Shown: piece by piece, positions 1-6,979 of the stretch
Layout of the letters: each line of letters begins with the position of its first letter
How positions within the stretch are numbered: position 1 is the stretch's first letter
Notes under the pieces: model-generated
Seen by the model: the letters and a program-made list of their open reading frames with translations, nothing else
The model's database searches: none
What the model was told of the DNA's origin: nothing
Program-made: the position numbers and the translations under genes
Origin: Bacteroidales bacterium
GTDB lineage: Bacteria > Bacteroidota > Bacteroidia > Bacteroidales > 4484-276
NCBI GenBank assembly: GCA_014860585.1
Contig: JACZJL010000046.1
Coordinates: 1 to 45,816 of the forward strand
Length of the DNA stretch: 45,816 bases
Direction of reading: 5' to 3'

Positions 1-82
1 TAAACTGCCCCTCTTCTAACATCTTTACCTTTTCGATTTTGAAAGCTTCACTGAAATGCCTGATCTTTTTTTGCTCTTTCAT
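1..82 (-). CDS. IS3-type transposase OrfA, N-terminal fragment cut by the window edge
   Basis: Reading the minus strand from an ATG at 82-80 gives 27 codons beginning MKEQKKIRHFSEAFKIEKVK and continuing off the window. The pattern of basic residues, then F-S-x-x-F-K-x-E-K-V and an x-E-E-G turn, is the start of the helix-turn-helix OrfA protein of IS3-like elements, which binds the ends of the element and is normally followed by OrfB, the DDE transposase. Only the first helix is visible, so the family is inferred from a short match. No inverted repeat of the element can be defined in positions 83-240, although that stretch contains a degenerate repeat of atctgtg/atccgtg words near 161-200. Confidence 0.6.
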   Translation of the reverse strand, partial: MKEQKKIRHFSEAFKIEKVKMLEEGQF

Positions 83-242
83 GATGTTGACAATTTAATT
101 ATTAACATAACTTTGCGTCAACCTATTTCATGATAGGACAGTTCGTTGTGTGGGGTATTTAATCTGTGGTTATCCGTTGCATCTGTGCCATCCGTGTTCA
201 AAATATATAGGTTGAAGGGTTGAGGTTAGGGTATGGTACTTC

Positions 243-1496
243 TTATTCACGCCAGACGGTTCGTTTGATGTAATCGGTGTAACTGAGGATGATTCTTACA
301 ACTTTGTTGCTTACATTTGGCATACTGTAATCCCCGACCGGCCGGAAGTTTCTTTCATCACCTGTTTTTTGGTATTGAAGTTGAAATAATCCCTGCAGTA
401 TTCTCTCGGGATTCAACCCTACCATCATTACGCTGGCTTCTTCCATAGCTTCGGGGCGTTCGTGGGCTTCGCGGATGTTGAGCGCGCGGAAGTTGAGGAT
501 GGAGGATTCTTCGTTGATTGTTCCACTATCCGAAAGTACTGCAAAAGCATTAATTTGTAAAGCATTGTAGTCGGAAAATCCGAGGGGTTTGTGGAAGCGG
601 ATGAGAGAGTTGAGGGGTTGAGGAGTTAAGGGGTTTAAAAGTTTAGAAGTTGAGAGGTTGAGTGGGTCAGGCTGCTTCGCTTCGCTCGCAGGGTCAGGTT
701 GCTTCGCTTCGCTCGCAGGGGCATGACTTTGGATGTCATGTGTAAGTTGTTCGAGTTTTTTGCGGGTTCGGGGGTGTGTGCTGACGATGATTGGATAATT
801 GTACTTCTCAGCAATTTGGTTCAATGCATCGATCAACCCATTGAAATTCTTTTGGCTGTTGATGTTTTCTTCGCGGTGTGCTGAGACGACGAAGTATTTT
901 TCTTTTTCAAGCCCCAGGCGTGAGAGGACATCTGAGGACTGGATTTTTGGCAAATAGTGGTTCAGCACCTCAAACATTGGACTGCCAGTTTTGATGATGC
1001 GGTCGGGGGGCAGGCCTTCACGGAGGAGGTATTCGCGTGCGATGTCGCTGTAAGTGAGGTTGATATCTGATATATGGTCAACAATTTTCCGGTTGGTCTC
1101 TTCAGGTACGCGTTGGTCGAAGCAACGGTTTCCGGCTTCCATGTGGAAGATGGGGATGTGGCGCTTCTTGGCGGGTATGGCGCAGAGACATGAGTTGGTG
1201 TCGCCAAGAACCAGGAAGGCATCGGGTTTTTCTTTTTCGAGGATGGAGTCAATGTTGATGATGACCTGTCCGATGGTTTCTGCAGCGTTGGCGCCGGCGG
1301 CATTGAGGAAATAGTCCGGTTTACGGATTCCCAGATCTTCATAGAAGATTTCGTTGAGCTCGTAATCGTAGTTCTGGCCGGTGTGGACGGTGATGTGATC
1401 TATCGCTTCTGATTCATCGAGTTTCGCCATTACCCTGCTTAATCTTATGATCTCGGGGCGGGTGCCTACAACTGTTAAGACTTTGAGTTTTTTCAT
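243..1496 (-). CDS. capG: Non-hydrolysing UDP-sugar 2-epimerase, CapG/FnlC type (UDP-L-FucNAc synthesis), with an in-frame repeat insertion
   Basis: The enzyme inverts C2 of the UDP-sugar made by CapE and CapF, giving UDP-N-acetyl-L-fucosamine for capsule or O-antigen. Visible family motifs are GTRPE near the N-terminus, GDTNS, HMEAGNRCFDQRVPEETNR, SAHREEN, STHPRTRK and DSGTINEESS. The ending NIREAHERPEAMEEA is that of the CapG/WbjD branch rather than WecB. At 417 residues it is about 40 longer than usual: residues 254-297, between the STHPRT and FHKPLGFSDYN blocks, are low-complexity sequence encoded by a tandem repeat (separate entry). The frame is kept, so it may still work. CapF and CapE lie upstream on the same strand, with a four-helix-bundle gene in between. 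Confidence 0.9.
   Translation of the reverse strand: MKKLKVLTVVGTRPEIIRLSRVMAKLDESEAIDHITVHTGQNYDYELNEIFYEDLGIRKPDYFLNAAGANAAETIGQVIINIDSILEKEKPDAFLVLGDTNSCLCAIPAKKRHIPIFHMEAGNRCFDQRVPEETNRKIVDHISDINLTYSDIAREYLLREGLPPDRIIKTGSPMFEVLNHYLPKIQSSDVLSRLGLEKEKYFVVSAHREENINSQKNFNGLIDALNQIAEKYNYPIIVSTHPRTRKKLEQLTHDIQSHAPASEAKQPDPASEAKQPDPLNLSTSKLLNPLTPQPLNSLIRFHKPLGFSDYNALQINAFAVLSDSGTINEESSILNFRALNIREAHERPEAMEEASVMMVGLNPERILQGLFQLQYQKTGDERNFRPVGDYSMPNVSNKVVRIILSYTDYIKRTVWRE
604..735. repeat. Octamer array plus 27-bp duplicated unit inside capG
   Basis: Positions 604-667 are eight consecutive 8-nt words, mostly of the form NNNNNGTT (GAGGGGTT, GAGGAGTT, AAGGGGTT, TAAAAGTT, TAGAAGTT, GAGAGGTT among them). 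Positions 664-690 and 691-717 are two copies of a 27-bp unit with one difference, which encode ASEAKQPDP twice. The same kinds of word occur in intergenic DNA of this window (for example 3303-3350, and ttcgcttcgctc at 4531-4542). Here they sit within an enzyme gene in frame, so they look like inserted or expanded intergenic-type sequence. Confidence 0.85.
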
Positions 1497-1508
1497 GTAT
1501 TGTTAAAT

Positions 1509-1571
1509 AAGAGCCAAGGAAAAAGGAAAAAGGCAAAAGTGAAAAGGCAATAGTAAAAAGGAAAAAGGGGA
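1509..1571. repeat. Heptamer array, 9 units (AAGGAAA-type)
   Basis: Nine consecutive 7-nt words in strict phase: AAGAGCC, AAGGAAA, AAGGAAA, AAGGCAA, AAGTGAA, AAGGCAA, TAGTAAA, AAGGAAA, AAGGGGA. It lies between capG and the four-helix-bundle gene. It is the reverse-complement family of the GGCTCTT array on the other side of that gene. Confidence 0.85.
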
Positions 1572-1592
1572 AAATTCCTTTGACTTGACTGA

Positions 1593-1940
1593 TTATTGGT
1601 TTAATTTATTGATAATACTGGCTAAAATATTTTTAATTTCTATACTTTCTTTTACCAGAAAATCCAACTCATCACCTGGATTATCTTCAAGTGCATTTAA
1701 AACTCTTAGCCAATAATTGGATTCACGAGCTTCTTTCAGTGCTATCCTGACTTTATTTTTAAAATCTGCTTTTGAAGAACCAGCCTGGGATTCTTCATAA
1801 TTAGCACCGACTGAGGTTGAAGATTTACCCAGTTGATATTTAATGATTGAATATTCGGAAGTATTGGGATAGGTTTTCAAATGCTTTAAGCATCGCACAC
1901 CAAAGTTAAAAGTCCTATCCAGTAAATCATTCTCTTTCAT
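1593..1940 (-). CDS. Four-helix bundle protein (S23/avd-like family)
   Basis: A small, mostly helical protein of about 115 residues. The blocks SSTSVGANYEESQAGSSKADFKNK and IALKEARESNYWLRVL match the family first found as 23S rRNA intervening-sequence proteins; the related Avd protein binds RNA in diversity-generating retroelements. The function of stand-alone members is unknown. I start it at the ATG at 1940 (MKENDLLDRTFNFG), because the 11 residues upstream are unlike the family. It interrupts the usually adjacent capF and capG genes and has heptamer arrays of the same family in opposite orientation on both sides (1509-1571 and 2003-2156). That suggests a mobile or repeatedly inserted cassette rather than a pathway gene. 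Confidence 0.85.
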   Translation of the reverse strand: MKENDLLDRTFNFGVRCLKHLKTYPNTSEYSIIKYQLGKSSTSVGANYEESQAGSSKADFKNKVRIALKEARESNYWLRVLNALEDNPGDELDFLVKESIEIKNILASIINKLNQ

Positions 1941-2002
1941 AGAAATAAGAATTTTTCTCTTTACCCTTATCACCTGTTTCTTCCTTCTTCTGCTTTGTTC
2001 TT

Positions 2003-2156
2003 CCCACTTTTACCCTGACTCTTTTACCACGACTCTTTTTACTTGGCTCTTTTAATTTGGCTCTTTCTACTTGGCTCTTTCTACTTGGCTCTTTTTACTT
2101 GGCTCTTTTTACTTGGCTCTTAAAACTTTTGCCCTGGCTCTTTTTCCCCGGCTCTT
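2003..2156. repeat. Heptamer array, 22 units (GGCTCTT alternating with TTTACTT-type)
   Basis: The stretch divides exactly into 22 words of 7 nt. GGCTCTT (or GACTCTT) largely alternates with a variable word such as TTTACTT, TCTACTT, TTAATTT, AAAACTT or TTTCCCC, so parts look like a 14-bp repeat. The final word overlaps the capF stop codon (2157-2155). It lies between capF and the four-helix-bundle gene and is inverted relative to the array at 1509-1571. Confidence 0.9.
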
Positions 2157-3291
2157 AAACCTTTTCAAAATAAGTGTCGGGATCGTCAGGGTTGAAGTGT
2201 TCATTAATCCAGAAGATGGTATAGAGTTCCTCTTCTCCGATGTTGGTGATATTGTGGGTGTACCAGACGGGCATGTCCACAAATGAGGGCTGGCTTCCGT
2301 CGAGGTTGAAGGTGATCACTTTATCTGTTCCGATCCTCCGGAGTTCAATCCGGGCTTTTCCTTTGATGACGGCAAAGCGTTCTGCTTTGCGTGTGTGGAA
2401 ATGGTTGCCGCGGGTGATTCCGGGCTTAGTGGTGGAGAAGGAGACCTGTCCGCCGCTGTTCAGTTTCATCGTTTCGACAAAACTACCCCTGCTGTCAGTG
2501 TTGAGCTTCAGGTGGAATGGGAAGAAGTTGCTGTGATCGAGATAGCAAAGGAAAGTGTTCCATAGGTTTCGGTCGAAGGAATTGTTGAGGTCCGGGATCA
2601 TTCCGTTTTTGAAGTAGTTGGTTTTGTATTGTTCAAGTTTTGAGAGCAGGGAGGATACTTTGATGGTGGCGCTGTGATCTACAAATACGGTATCGGCAAT
2701 GGCAGTATCTTCCTCCTCACTCATCATTTCGATGTGATCTATGATTTCACTGACAAGTTCTCCGACAAAGATCAGTTTGATTTCGCCGTCCACATCAATT
2801 TTTGGGGTTTCATTGTGTGTGAGTTGGTGGCAGAAGGTAGCCACCACAGAGTTATAATATGGATGTCCGAAAGGGCCAAAAACATTAGGTATGACAAATC
2901 CGGTAAATGGAGCGTTGTTGTTTAGCACCCATTGTTCGAATAGCTCACGCCCCTCTTTCTTGGATTTTCCGTACAGGTTGTCGCGGTCTTCCTGGGTTGA
3001 GGAGGAGAAGAGGATGTGGGGTGTTGATTTTGTTTCTTCGCAGGCAGCAAGGAGTTGTCTAACGAGTCCAATGTTGGTGTTGTAGATGACTTCGGGGTTG
3101 TTGTGCCGGTTCATTGCGGCGAGGTGGACGATGGTGTCGCATTGTTTAACGAATTCCCGTAGCCATGATGCTTCCTTGAAATACTCGTCACGGAAAGGAA
3201 TGCGTTGGAATTTATCGGGAAATAACCCTAACGTGTTAAACAAATGTGTTCCTATAAAACCTGCCTGGCCGGTAATTCCTACTTTTAGCAT
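2155..3291 (-). CDS. capF: CapF: SDR reductase fused to a C-terminal cupin (UDP-L-FucNAc pathway)
   Basis: A bifunctional enzyme of UDP-N-acetyl-L-fucosamine synthesis: the N-terminal short-chain dehydrogenase domain reduces the 4-keto sugar, and the C-terminal cupin acts in epimerisation. Residues 1-250 carry the Rossmann start GITGQAGFIGTHL and VHLAAMNRHNNP. Residues 265-378 are the cupin, with GNHFHTRKAERFAVIKGKA and the typical ending NEHFNPDDPDTYFEKV. The length of 378 is normal for CapF. It is downstream of capE (57-bp gap), and the order capE-capF-capG follows the reaction order. The gap to capE holds a ggttgagg-rich short repeat. Confidence 0.93.
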   Translation of the reverse strand: MLKVGITGQAGFIGTHLFNTLGLFPDKFQRIPFRDEYFKEASWLREFVKQCDTIVHLAAMNRHNNPEVIYNTNIGLVRQLLAACEETKSTPHILFSSSTQEDRDNLYGKSKKEGRELFEQWVLNNNAPFTGFVIPNVFGPFGHPYYNSVVATFCHQLTHNETPKIDVDGEIKLIFVGELVSEIIDHIEMMSEEEDTAIADTVFVDHSATIKVSSLLSKLEQYKTNYFKNGMIPDLNNSFDRNLWNTFLCYLDHSNFFPFHLKLNTDSRGSFVETMKLNSGGQVSFSTTKPGITRGNHFHTRKAERFAVIKGKARIELRRIGTDKVITFNLDGSQPSFVDMPVWYTHNITNIGEEELYTIFWINEHFNPDDPDTYFEKV

Positions 3292-3295
3292 CTGA

Positions 3296-3350
3296 TGAAA
3301 AGGTTGAGGAGGTTGAAGGGTAAAGGTTGAGGTTGAGGTTAAAGGGTTTA
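3296..3350. repeat. GGTTGAGG-rich minisatellite between capF and capE
   Basis: A G/T-rich stretch of overlapping ggttgag and ggtttag words on the plus strand, directly between the capF start and the capE stop and running into the capE 3' end. It contains several runs of two or three G separated by short TTA or TTGA spacers, like telomeric DNA. No gene or terminator is visible in it. Confidence 0.7.
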
Positions 3351-4388
3351 GGGTTCGTAGATGTGGGTGATGTCCTGGCCGAGGATGTCTTTTCGGATGA
3401 TGGGGAGCTTCATGAGGAGTTCTTTCATTGCTTCCACATCAATCCTTTCGGTGTTATGGGATGTGTAGTCCTGCACTTCCGAGACCCTGGCCTCGCCTTC
3501 GGTAAAATATTTTCCATAGTTGAGGTCGCGGTTGTCGGCAGGGATGCGGTAATATTGTCCCATGTCAACAGCTTTAGCCATTTCTTCCCTGTTGACCAGG
3601 GTTTCAAATAGTTTTTCGCCGTGGCGGGTACCGATAATATTGATCGGGTTGCCTGCATTGTAAAGATCCTTTAATGCAAGCGCCAGCACTTCAACGGTTG
3701 CGGCAGGTGCTTTTTGTACAAACATATCTCCATTAGCTGCATTGTTGAAGGCAAACCACACGAGCTCCACTGCATCATCGAGGGTCATCATAAAGCGGGT
3801 CATCTCAGGATCGGTAATGGTTACCGGCCTTCCAGCTTTTATTTGTTCGATGAAAAGCGGTATTACCGAGCCTCTGGATGCCATAACATTTCCATATCTC
3901 GTTCCGGAAAAAATTGTCCCGGTTCCATTTAACCCACGGCTTTTGGCCACCATGAGTTTTTCGCTTAACGCCTTGCTCATTCCCATTGCATTGATGGGGT
4001 AAACAGCCTTATCAGTGCTGAGTACCACCACATTTTTTACCTGATGCTGTATTGCGCTGTCAAGGACGTTTTCTGCTCCCATCACGTTTGTCCTGACGGC
4101 CTCCATGGGGAAGAACTCACAGGATGGTACCTGCTTGAGTGCAGCAGCCTGAAAGACATAGTCTACCCCAGCCATGGCTGTGTCAACCGAGCGTCTGTCG
4201 CGGGTATCTCCGATGTAGTATTTAATTTTGTTGTTGTGGTAAAACTGCCGCATGTCGTCCTGCTTTTTTTCGTCGCGGCTGAGTATTCTGATCTCGCTGA
4301 AAGTGTCGTCAGCAAGAAATCTTCTTAAAACAGCATTCCCGAAGGAGCCGGTTCCGCCGGTGATGAGAAGGGTGGTGTGGTTTGACAT
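3348..4388 (-). CDS. capE: CapE: UDP-GlcNAc inverting 4,6-dehydratase/epimerase
   Basis: First enzyme of the UDP-L-FucNAc branch, converting UDP-GlcNAc to a 4-keto-6-deoxy sugar with epimerisation. The N-terminus has the NAD(P)-binding motif GGTGSFG. The central STDKAVYPINAMGMSKALSEKLM block is that of the FlaA1/CapE/WbjB inverting dehydratases, where Met stands in the place of the usual SDR Tyr before xxxK. GTRYGNVMASRGSVIPLF and DPEMTRFMMTLDDAVELV follow. At 346 residues it is full length. Its upstream region (4391-4482) carries a leader-like repeat also found ahead of other minus-strand genes here. Confidence 0.93.
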   Translation of the reverse strand: MSNHTTLLITGGTGSFGNAVLRRFLADDTFSEIRILSRDEKKQDDMRQFYHNNKIKYYIGDTRDRRSVDTAMAGVDYVFQAAALKQVPSCEFFPMEAVRTNVMGAENVLDSAIQHQVKNVVVLSTDKAVYPINAMGMSKALSEKLMVAKSRGLNGTGTIFSGTRYGNVMASRGSVIPLFIEQIKAGRPVTITDPEMTRFMMTLDDAVELVWFAFNNAANGDMFVQKAPAATVEVLALALKDLYNAGNPINIIGTRHGEKLFETLVNREEMAKAVDMGQYYRIPADNRDLNYGKYFTEGEARVSEVQDYTSHNTERIDVEAMKELLMKLPIIRKDILGQDITHIYEP

Positions 4389-4390
4389 TG

Positions 4391-4482
4391 AGAATTGTTT
4401 AAGGTTGAAAAGTTTAAAGAAGATTTACAGATTGTAGAGTGCGGGTTTGTATTTTTTCAGGTTTTGTGTTTGGTGTTCAGTG
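4391..4482. repeat. Dispersed leader repeat, copy A, with three heptamers
   Basis: This stretch lies just upstream of capE. It resembles 6815-6870, 8358-8417 and 10405-10468: a tacaaattgtaaag-like core, then cgggtttt, then ttttcaggtt. It ends in the in-phase heptamers TTTTGTG, TTTGGTG and TTCAGTG (4462-4482). Further heptamers (TTGTTGG three times, then GCGATGG) fill 4549-4576. Confidence 0.7.
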
Positions 4483-4619
4483 TCCCGAATCGCTTTCCTT
4501 CCTGCTTGCCGCAGTCAGGGCTCTCGGGATTTCGCTTCGCTCAATTTGTTGTTGGTTGTTGGTTGTTGGGCGATGGTTTCGTTGCATCCGGCGAGGGCGG
4601 GGAAACCATGGGAGATGTC

Positions 4620-5981
4620 TTATTCTTTTTGCTTGTCAATTATTTGCCAGTGGCCGCCTTTAGCGGGGCCGATGCGTTTGAGAATGCCCATTTCTTTCAG
4701 CTTAGCCATATTTTCCTGCACCTTACGGTGTGAAATACCAATTTCTTTGGCAATCACGAAAGCAGTAATATACATATCTCTCCTAACTAATTCAATGATT
4801 TGCTTTTGGTTTTCGGAGAGGTTTTCTACGACCTTTTCTACGACCTTTTCTACGACCATATTGGTTGCTGATGCGGGAGTGGATTTATACAAGGTAACCA
4901 TCAAGCCATTCCCTAACTCTTCGAAAAGCGGATTGGGTTTTCCTGCATTAAGAAAACCTTGTTTGATTTTATCAATGCCCCTTCCCCATGCTTCAATATA
5001 GCCTGCTTTAAAAAAAATGTCAGCTATATACCTGTTTCTGGGTATGGATGGATGCTTCTGAAAAAGTTTATCAATGGGTATTTCATCCGGCAACCTTCCG
5101 GGATTCCATAAGACGATTTTTTCATCATAGACGCTTAACTGTATGTGGACACCAGTGTAATCTTTGTGGATGATTGCGTTAAGAATGGCCTCCCTTAAAG
5201 CTTCTTCCGGATATTCCAGTTCTTCGATCCGTTGAAGACCTTCGTATCTGATAGGTGAAATCAGGTATTTTGCACGGAGGGTTTCGATGACTTTGTCAGG
5301 CATTTCAAAAATATTGCCTTCGATAACATCCTAAAACCTAAGATCATGATCATTAGCACCAAAACGTCCAATTCTGAAACTTACCGAATTGAAAAAACGG
5401 AGAGGGTCTTTGCCGAAAAGAAGTATTGCAGCATTTTTAAGCTCCCCATTATCGTTAATTAGCCTTAGGTTTGAAAGAATATTTTGCAGATTATCAGTAT
5501 CTGATTCGGTTGCCAGGCGGTTGGCTGTGATGGCTTTTCGAAGAAATTTCCTGATTGGTTTTATGTCAATATCAACAGTACTGGTACCTGGTACTGATAA
5601 ATCATCAAATGTGCGCCCCATTTTTTTCAGGATGAATTCCTGTAGTGCTGCACCTTTAAGTTCCTGTGTGGTACTGCCACTTCTTACATAATAGACTCCT
5701 TTTAGGGAGATGGGCACAGTGTTTGACTGCACTTTTATTTCAAGGTATTCAAGTTCGTCATTCTTATGCAAAACCAAATCGACATAAACTCCAAGTGAAT
5801 GAAGGGTTTTATTGGGGATTTCCTCTAGCAACCTTTTACTATCATTTATACCAGCAACGCTTGCATCGTCCTTAACACCAACAAATAAACTACCACCCTG
5901 TGAATTGGCAAATGCACAAATATGCTTTAAGTACTCATCCTTCTAGATGAGCTTAAATTCTGTTTTTTGAGATTCCTTCAC
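4620..5981 (-). pseudogene. AlbA_2/HTH regulator (Schlafen-like DNA/RNA-binding family) broken by two in-frame TAG codons
   Basis: One reading frame runs from about 5981 to 4620 with only two stops, both TAG, at 5945-5943 and 5333-5331. Read through, it gives KESQKTEFKLI*KDEYLKHICAF and then ANSQGGSLFVGVKDD, the AlbA_2 signature. The central part has EALREAILNAIIHKDYTG and AWGRGIDKIKQGF, and a winged helix ends with LKRIGPAKGGHWQIIDKQKE. Relatives have Trp at the first stop (TGG to TAG) and probably Gln at the second (CAG to TAG). No clear ATG is seen; GTG at 5981 fits. Three copies of a 12-nt unit encode a VVEK linker. The intact relative is at 6980-8332. Probably recently inactivated. Confidence 0.8.
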
Positions 5982-6182
5982 TTTTTACTGATTATTGCGG
6001 TTTTTTTATTTTATCAGGCTTCATGTGTTTATTCAGAGAGTTGTAGTGTAATTTAATCTGTATTACATTGTGCTACTTCACTCATTCCAGATGGTTCGTT
6101 CATTGTTTTGACGGAACTAATTCAAAGGATTTTCCACAAATTTTCACAAATGGGGGACACGAATTATCTCAAATTATTGAAG

Positions 6183-6569
6183 TCAAAGAATAACACGCTT
6201 ATACTGAAGACTTCGGTTCCCAAAATTGATTAGCAAACCGATTTTTTTATTACAGGCCTTCAGGTAATTCAATACCTGTGCGATGTGCTCAGGATTTAAT
6301 CCATCCATAGCTTTAAGTTCAACAATAACTTCGTTAAAGCAAAGAAAATCTGCAACATATTTTTTTTGAAGCATCTTTCCTTTATACCAAACATCAAGTA
6401 TTTTTTCTTTAACAAAGGGTATCCCCGCCTCTTCAAATTCATTTGTAAGCGCTTCCTGATATACAGCTTCAAGAAATCCAGGACCAAGAGATTTATGTAC
6501 CTCCATGCAACTCCCGATTATTTGATAACACTCGTATTTAAAAGGAAATTCTTCCATCGCGATTTTCAA
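6183..6569 (-). CDS. GxxExxY family protein (PDDEXK-like)
   Basis: A 128-residue protein with the family signature GPGFLEAVYQEAL (G-x-x-E-x-x-Y), the C-terminal ADFLCFNEVIVELKAMDGLNPEHIAQVLNYLK block containing the acidic D...E-x-K arrangement of PDDEXK nuclease folds, and the GLLINFGN ending. The family is common in Bacteroidota and its role is unproven. AATTTGTG-type short repeats flank it in inverted orientation (left 6128-6160, right 6575-6625), and a deleted copy of its two ends lies immediately to the right (6630-6745). A second member is at 37341-37721. Confidence 0.9.
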   Translation of the reverse strand: MKIAMEEFPFKYECYQIIGSCMEVHKSLGPGFLEAVYQEALTNEFEEAGIPFVKEKILDVWYKGKMLQKKYVADFLCFNEVIVELKAMDGLNPEHIAQVLNYLKACNKKIGLLINFGNRSLQYKRVIL

Positions 6570-6629
6570 GGCTTAATTTGCGCAAATTTGTGTTTAATTC
6601 GTGCGAATTTGTGGACCAAAATATCCCCT

Positions 6630-6745
6630 ACGGAACTAACTGTAAGGATTTTCCACAAATTTTTGCAAATGGAGGACACGAATTATCTCAAATTAATGAA
6701 GTCAAAGGATAACTTTCATTTTTAAAAGGAAACTCTTTCATCCTG
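6630..6745 (-). pseudogene. Internally deleted duplicate of the GxxExxY gene and its flanks
   Basis: Positions 6630-6710 repeat 6111-6190 (the 3' flank and last codons of the intact gene) at high identity, and 6715-6820 repeats 6535-6625 (its first codons and 5' flank). In this copy the start region, reading on the minus strand as ATGAAAGAGTTTCC and so on, is joined almost directly to the tail, so roughly 350 bp of coding sequence are missing. What remains is a short, non-coding, two-ended remnant. Confidence 0.8.
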
Positions 6746-6814
6746 ATTTTCAAGGCTTAACTTGTGCCAATTTGTGTTTAATTTGTGTGAATTTGTGGAC
6801 AACATATCCCCTTA

Positions 6815-6932
6815 CAAATTGTAAAGTTCGGGGTTTGTTATTTTCAGGTTTTGTGTTTGGTGTTCAGGGTTCGGTGTTTGGTGTTTGGCGTTTGGCGCTG
6901 GGCATTGGACGTTTGGCGTTGGGCGTTGGGCG
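6815..6932. repeat. Dispersed leader repeat, copy B, followed by a 12-unit heptamer array
   Basis: Positions 6815-6848 match the leader repeat (acaaattgtaaag, then cggggttt). Positions 6849-6932 then divide into twelve 7-nt words in one phase: TTTTGTG, TTTGGTG, TTCAGGG, TTCGGTG, TTTGGTG, TTTGGCG, TTTGGCG, CTGGGCA, TTGGACG, TTTGGCG, TTGGGCG, TTGGGCG. Positions 6926-6979 are nearly identical to 4564-4619 below the broken AlbA_2 gene. Confidence 0.85.
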
Positions 6933-6979
6933 ATGGTTTTGTTGCATCCGGCGAGGGCGGGGAATCCGCGGGATGCGTG

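Noticed and set aside
4620-5981. TAG recoded to glutamine or read through
   Set aside because: The two stops replace different residues (Trp and probably Gln), and the other genes here do not show in-frame TAG, so nonsense mutation is simpler.
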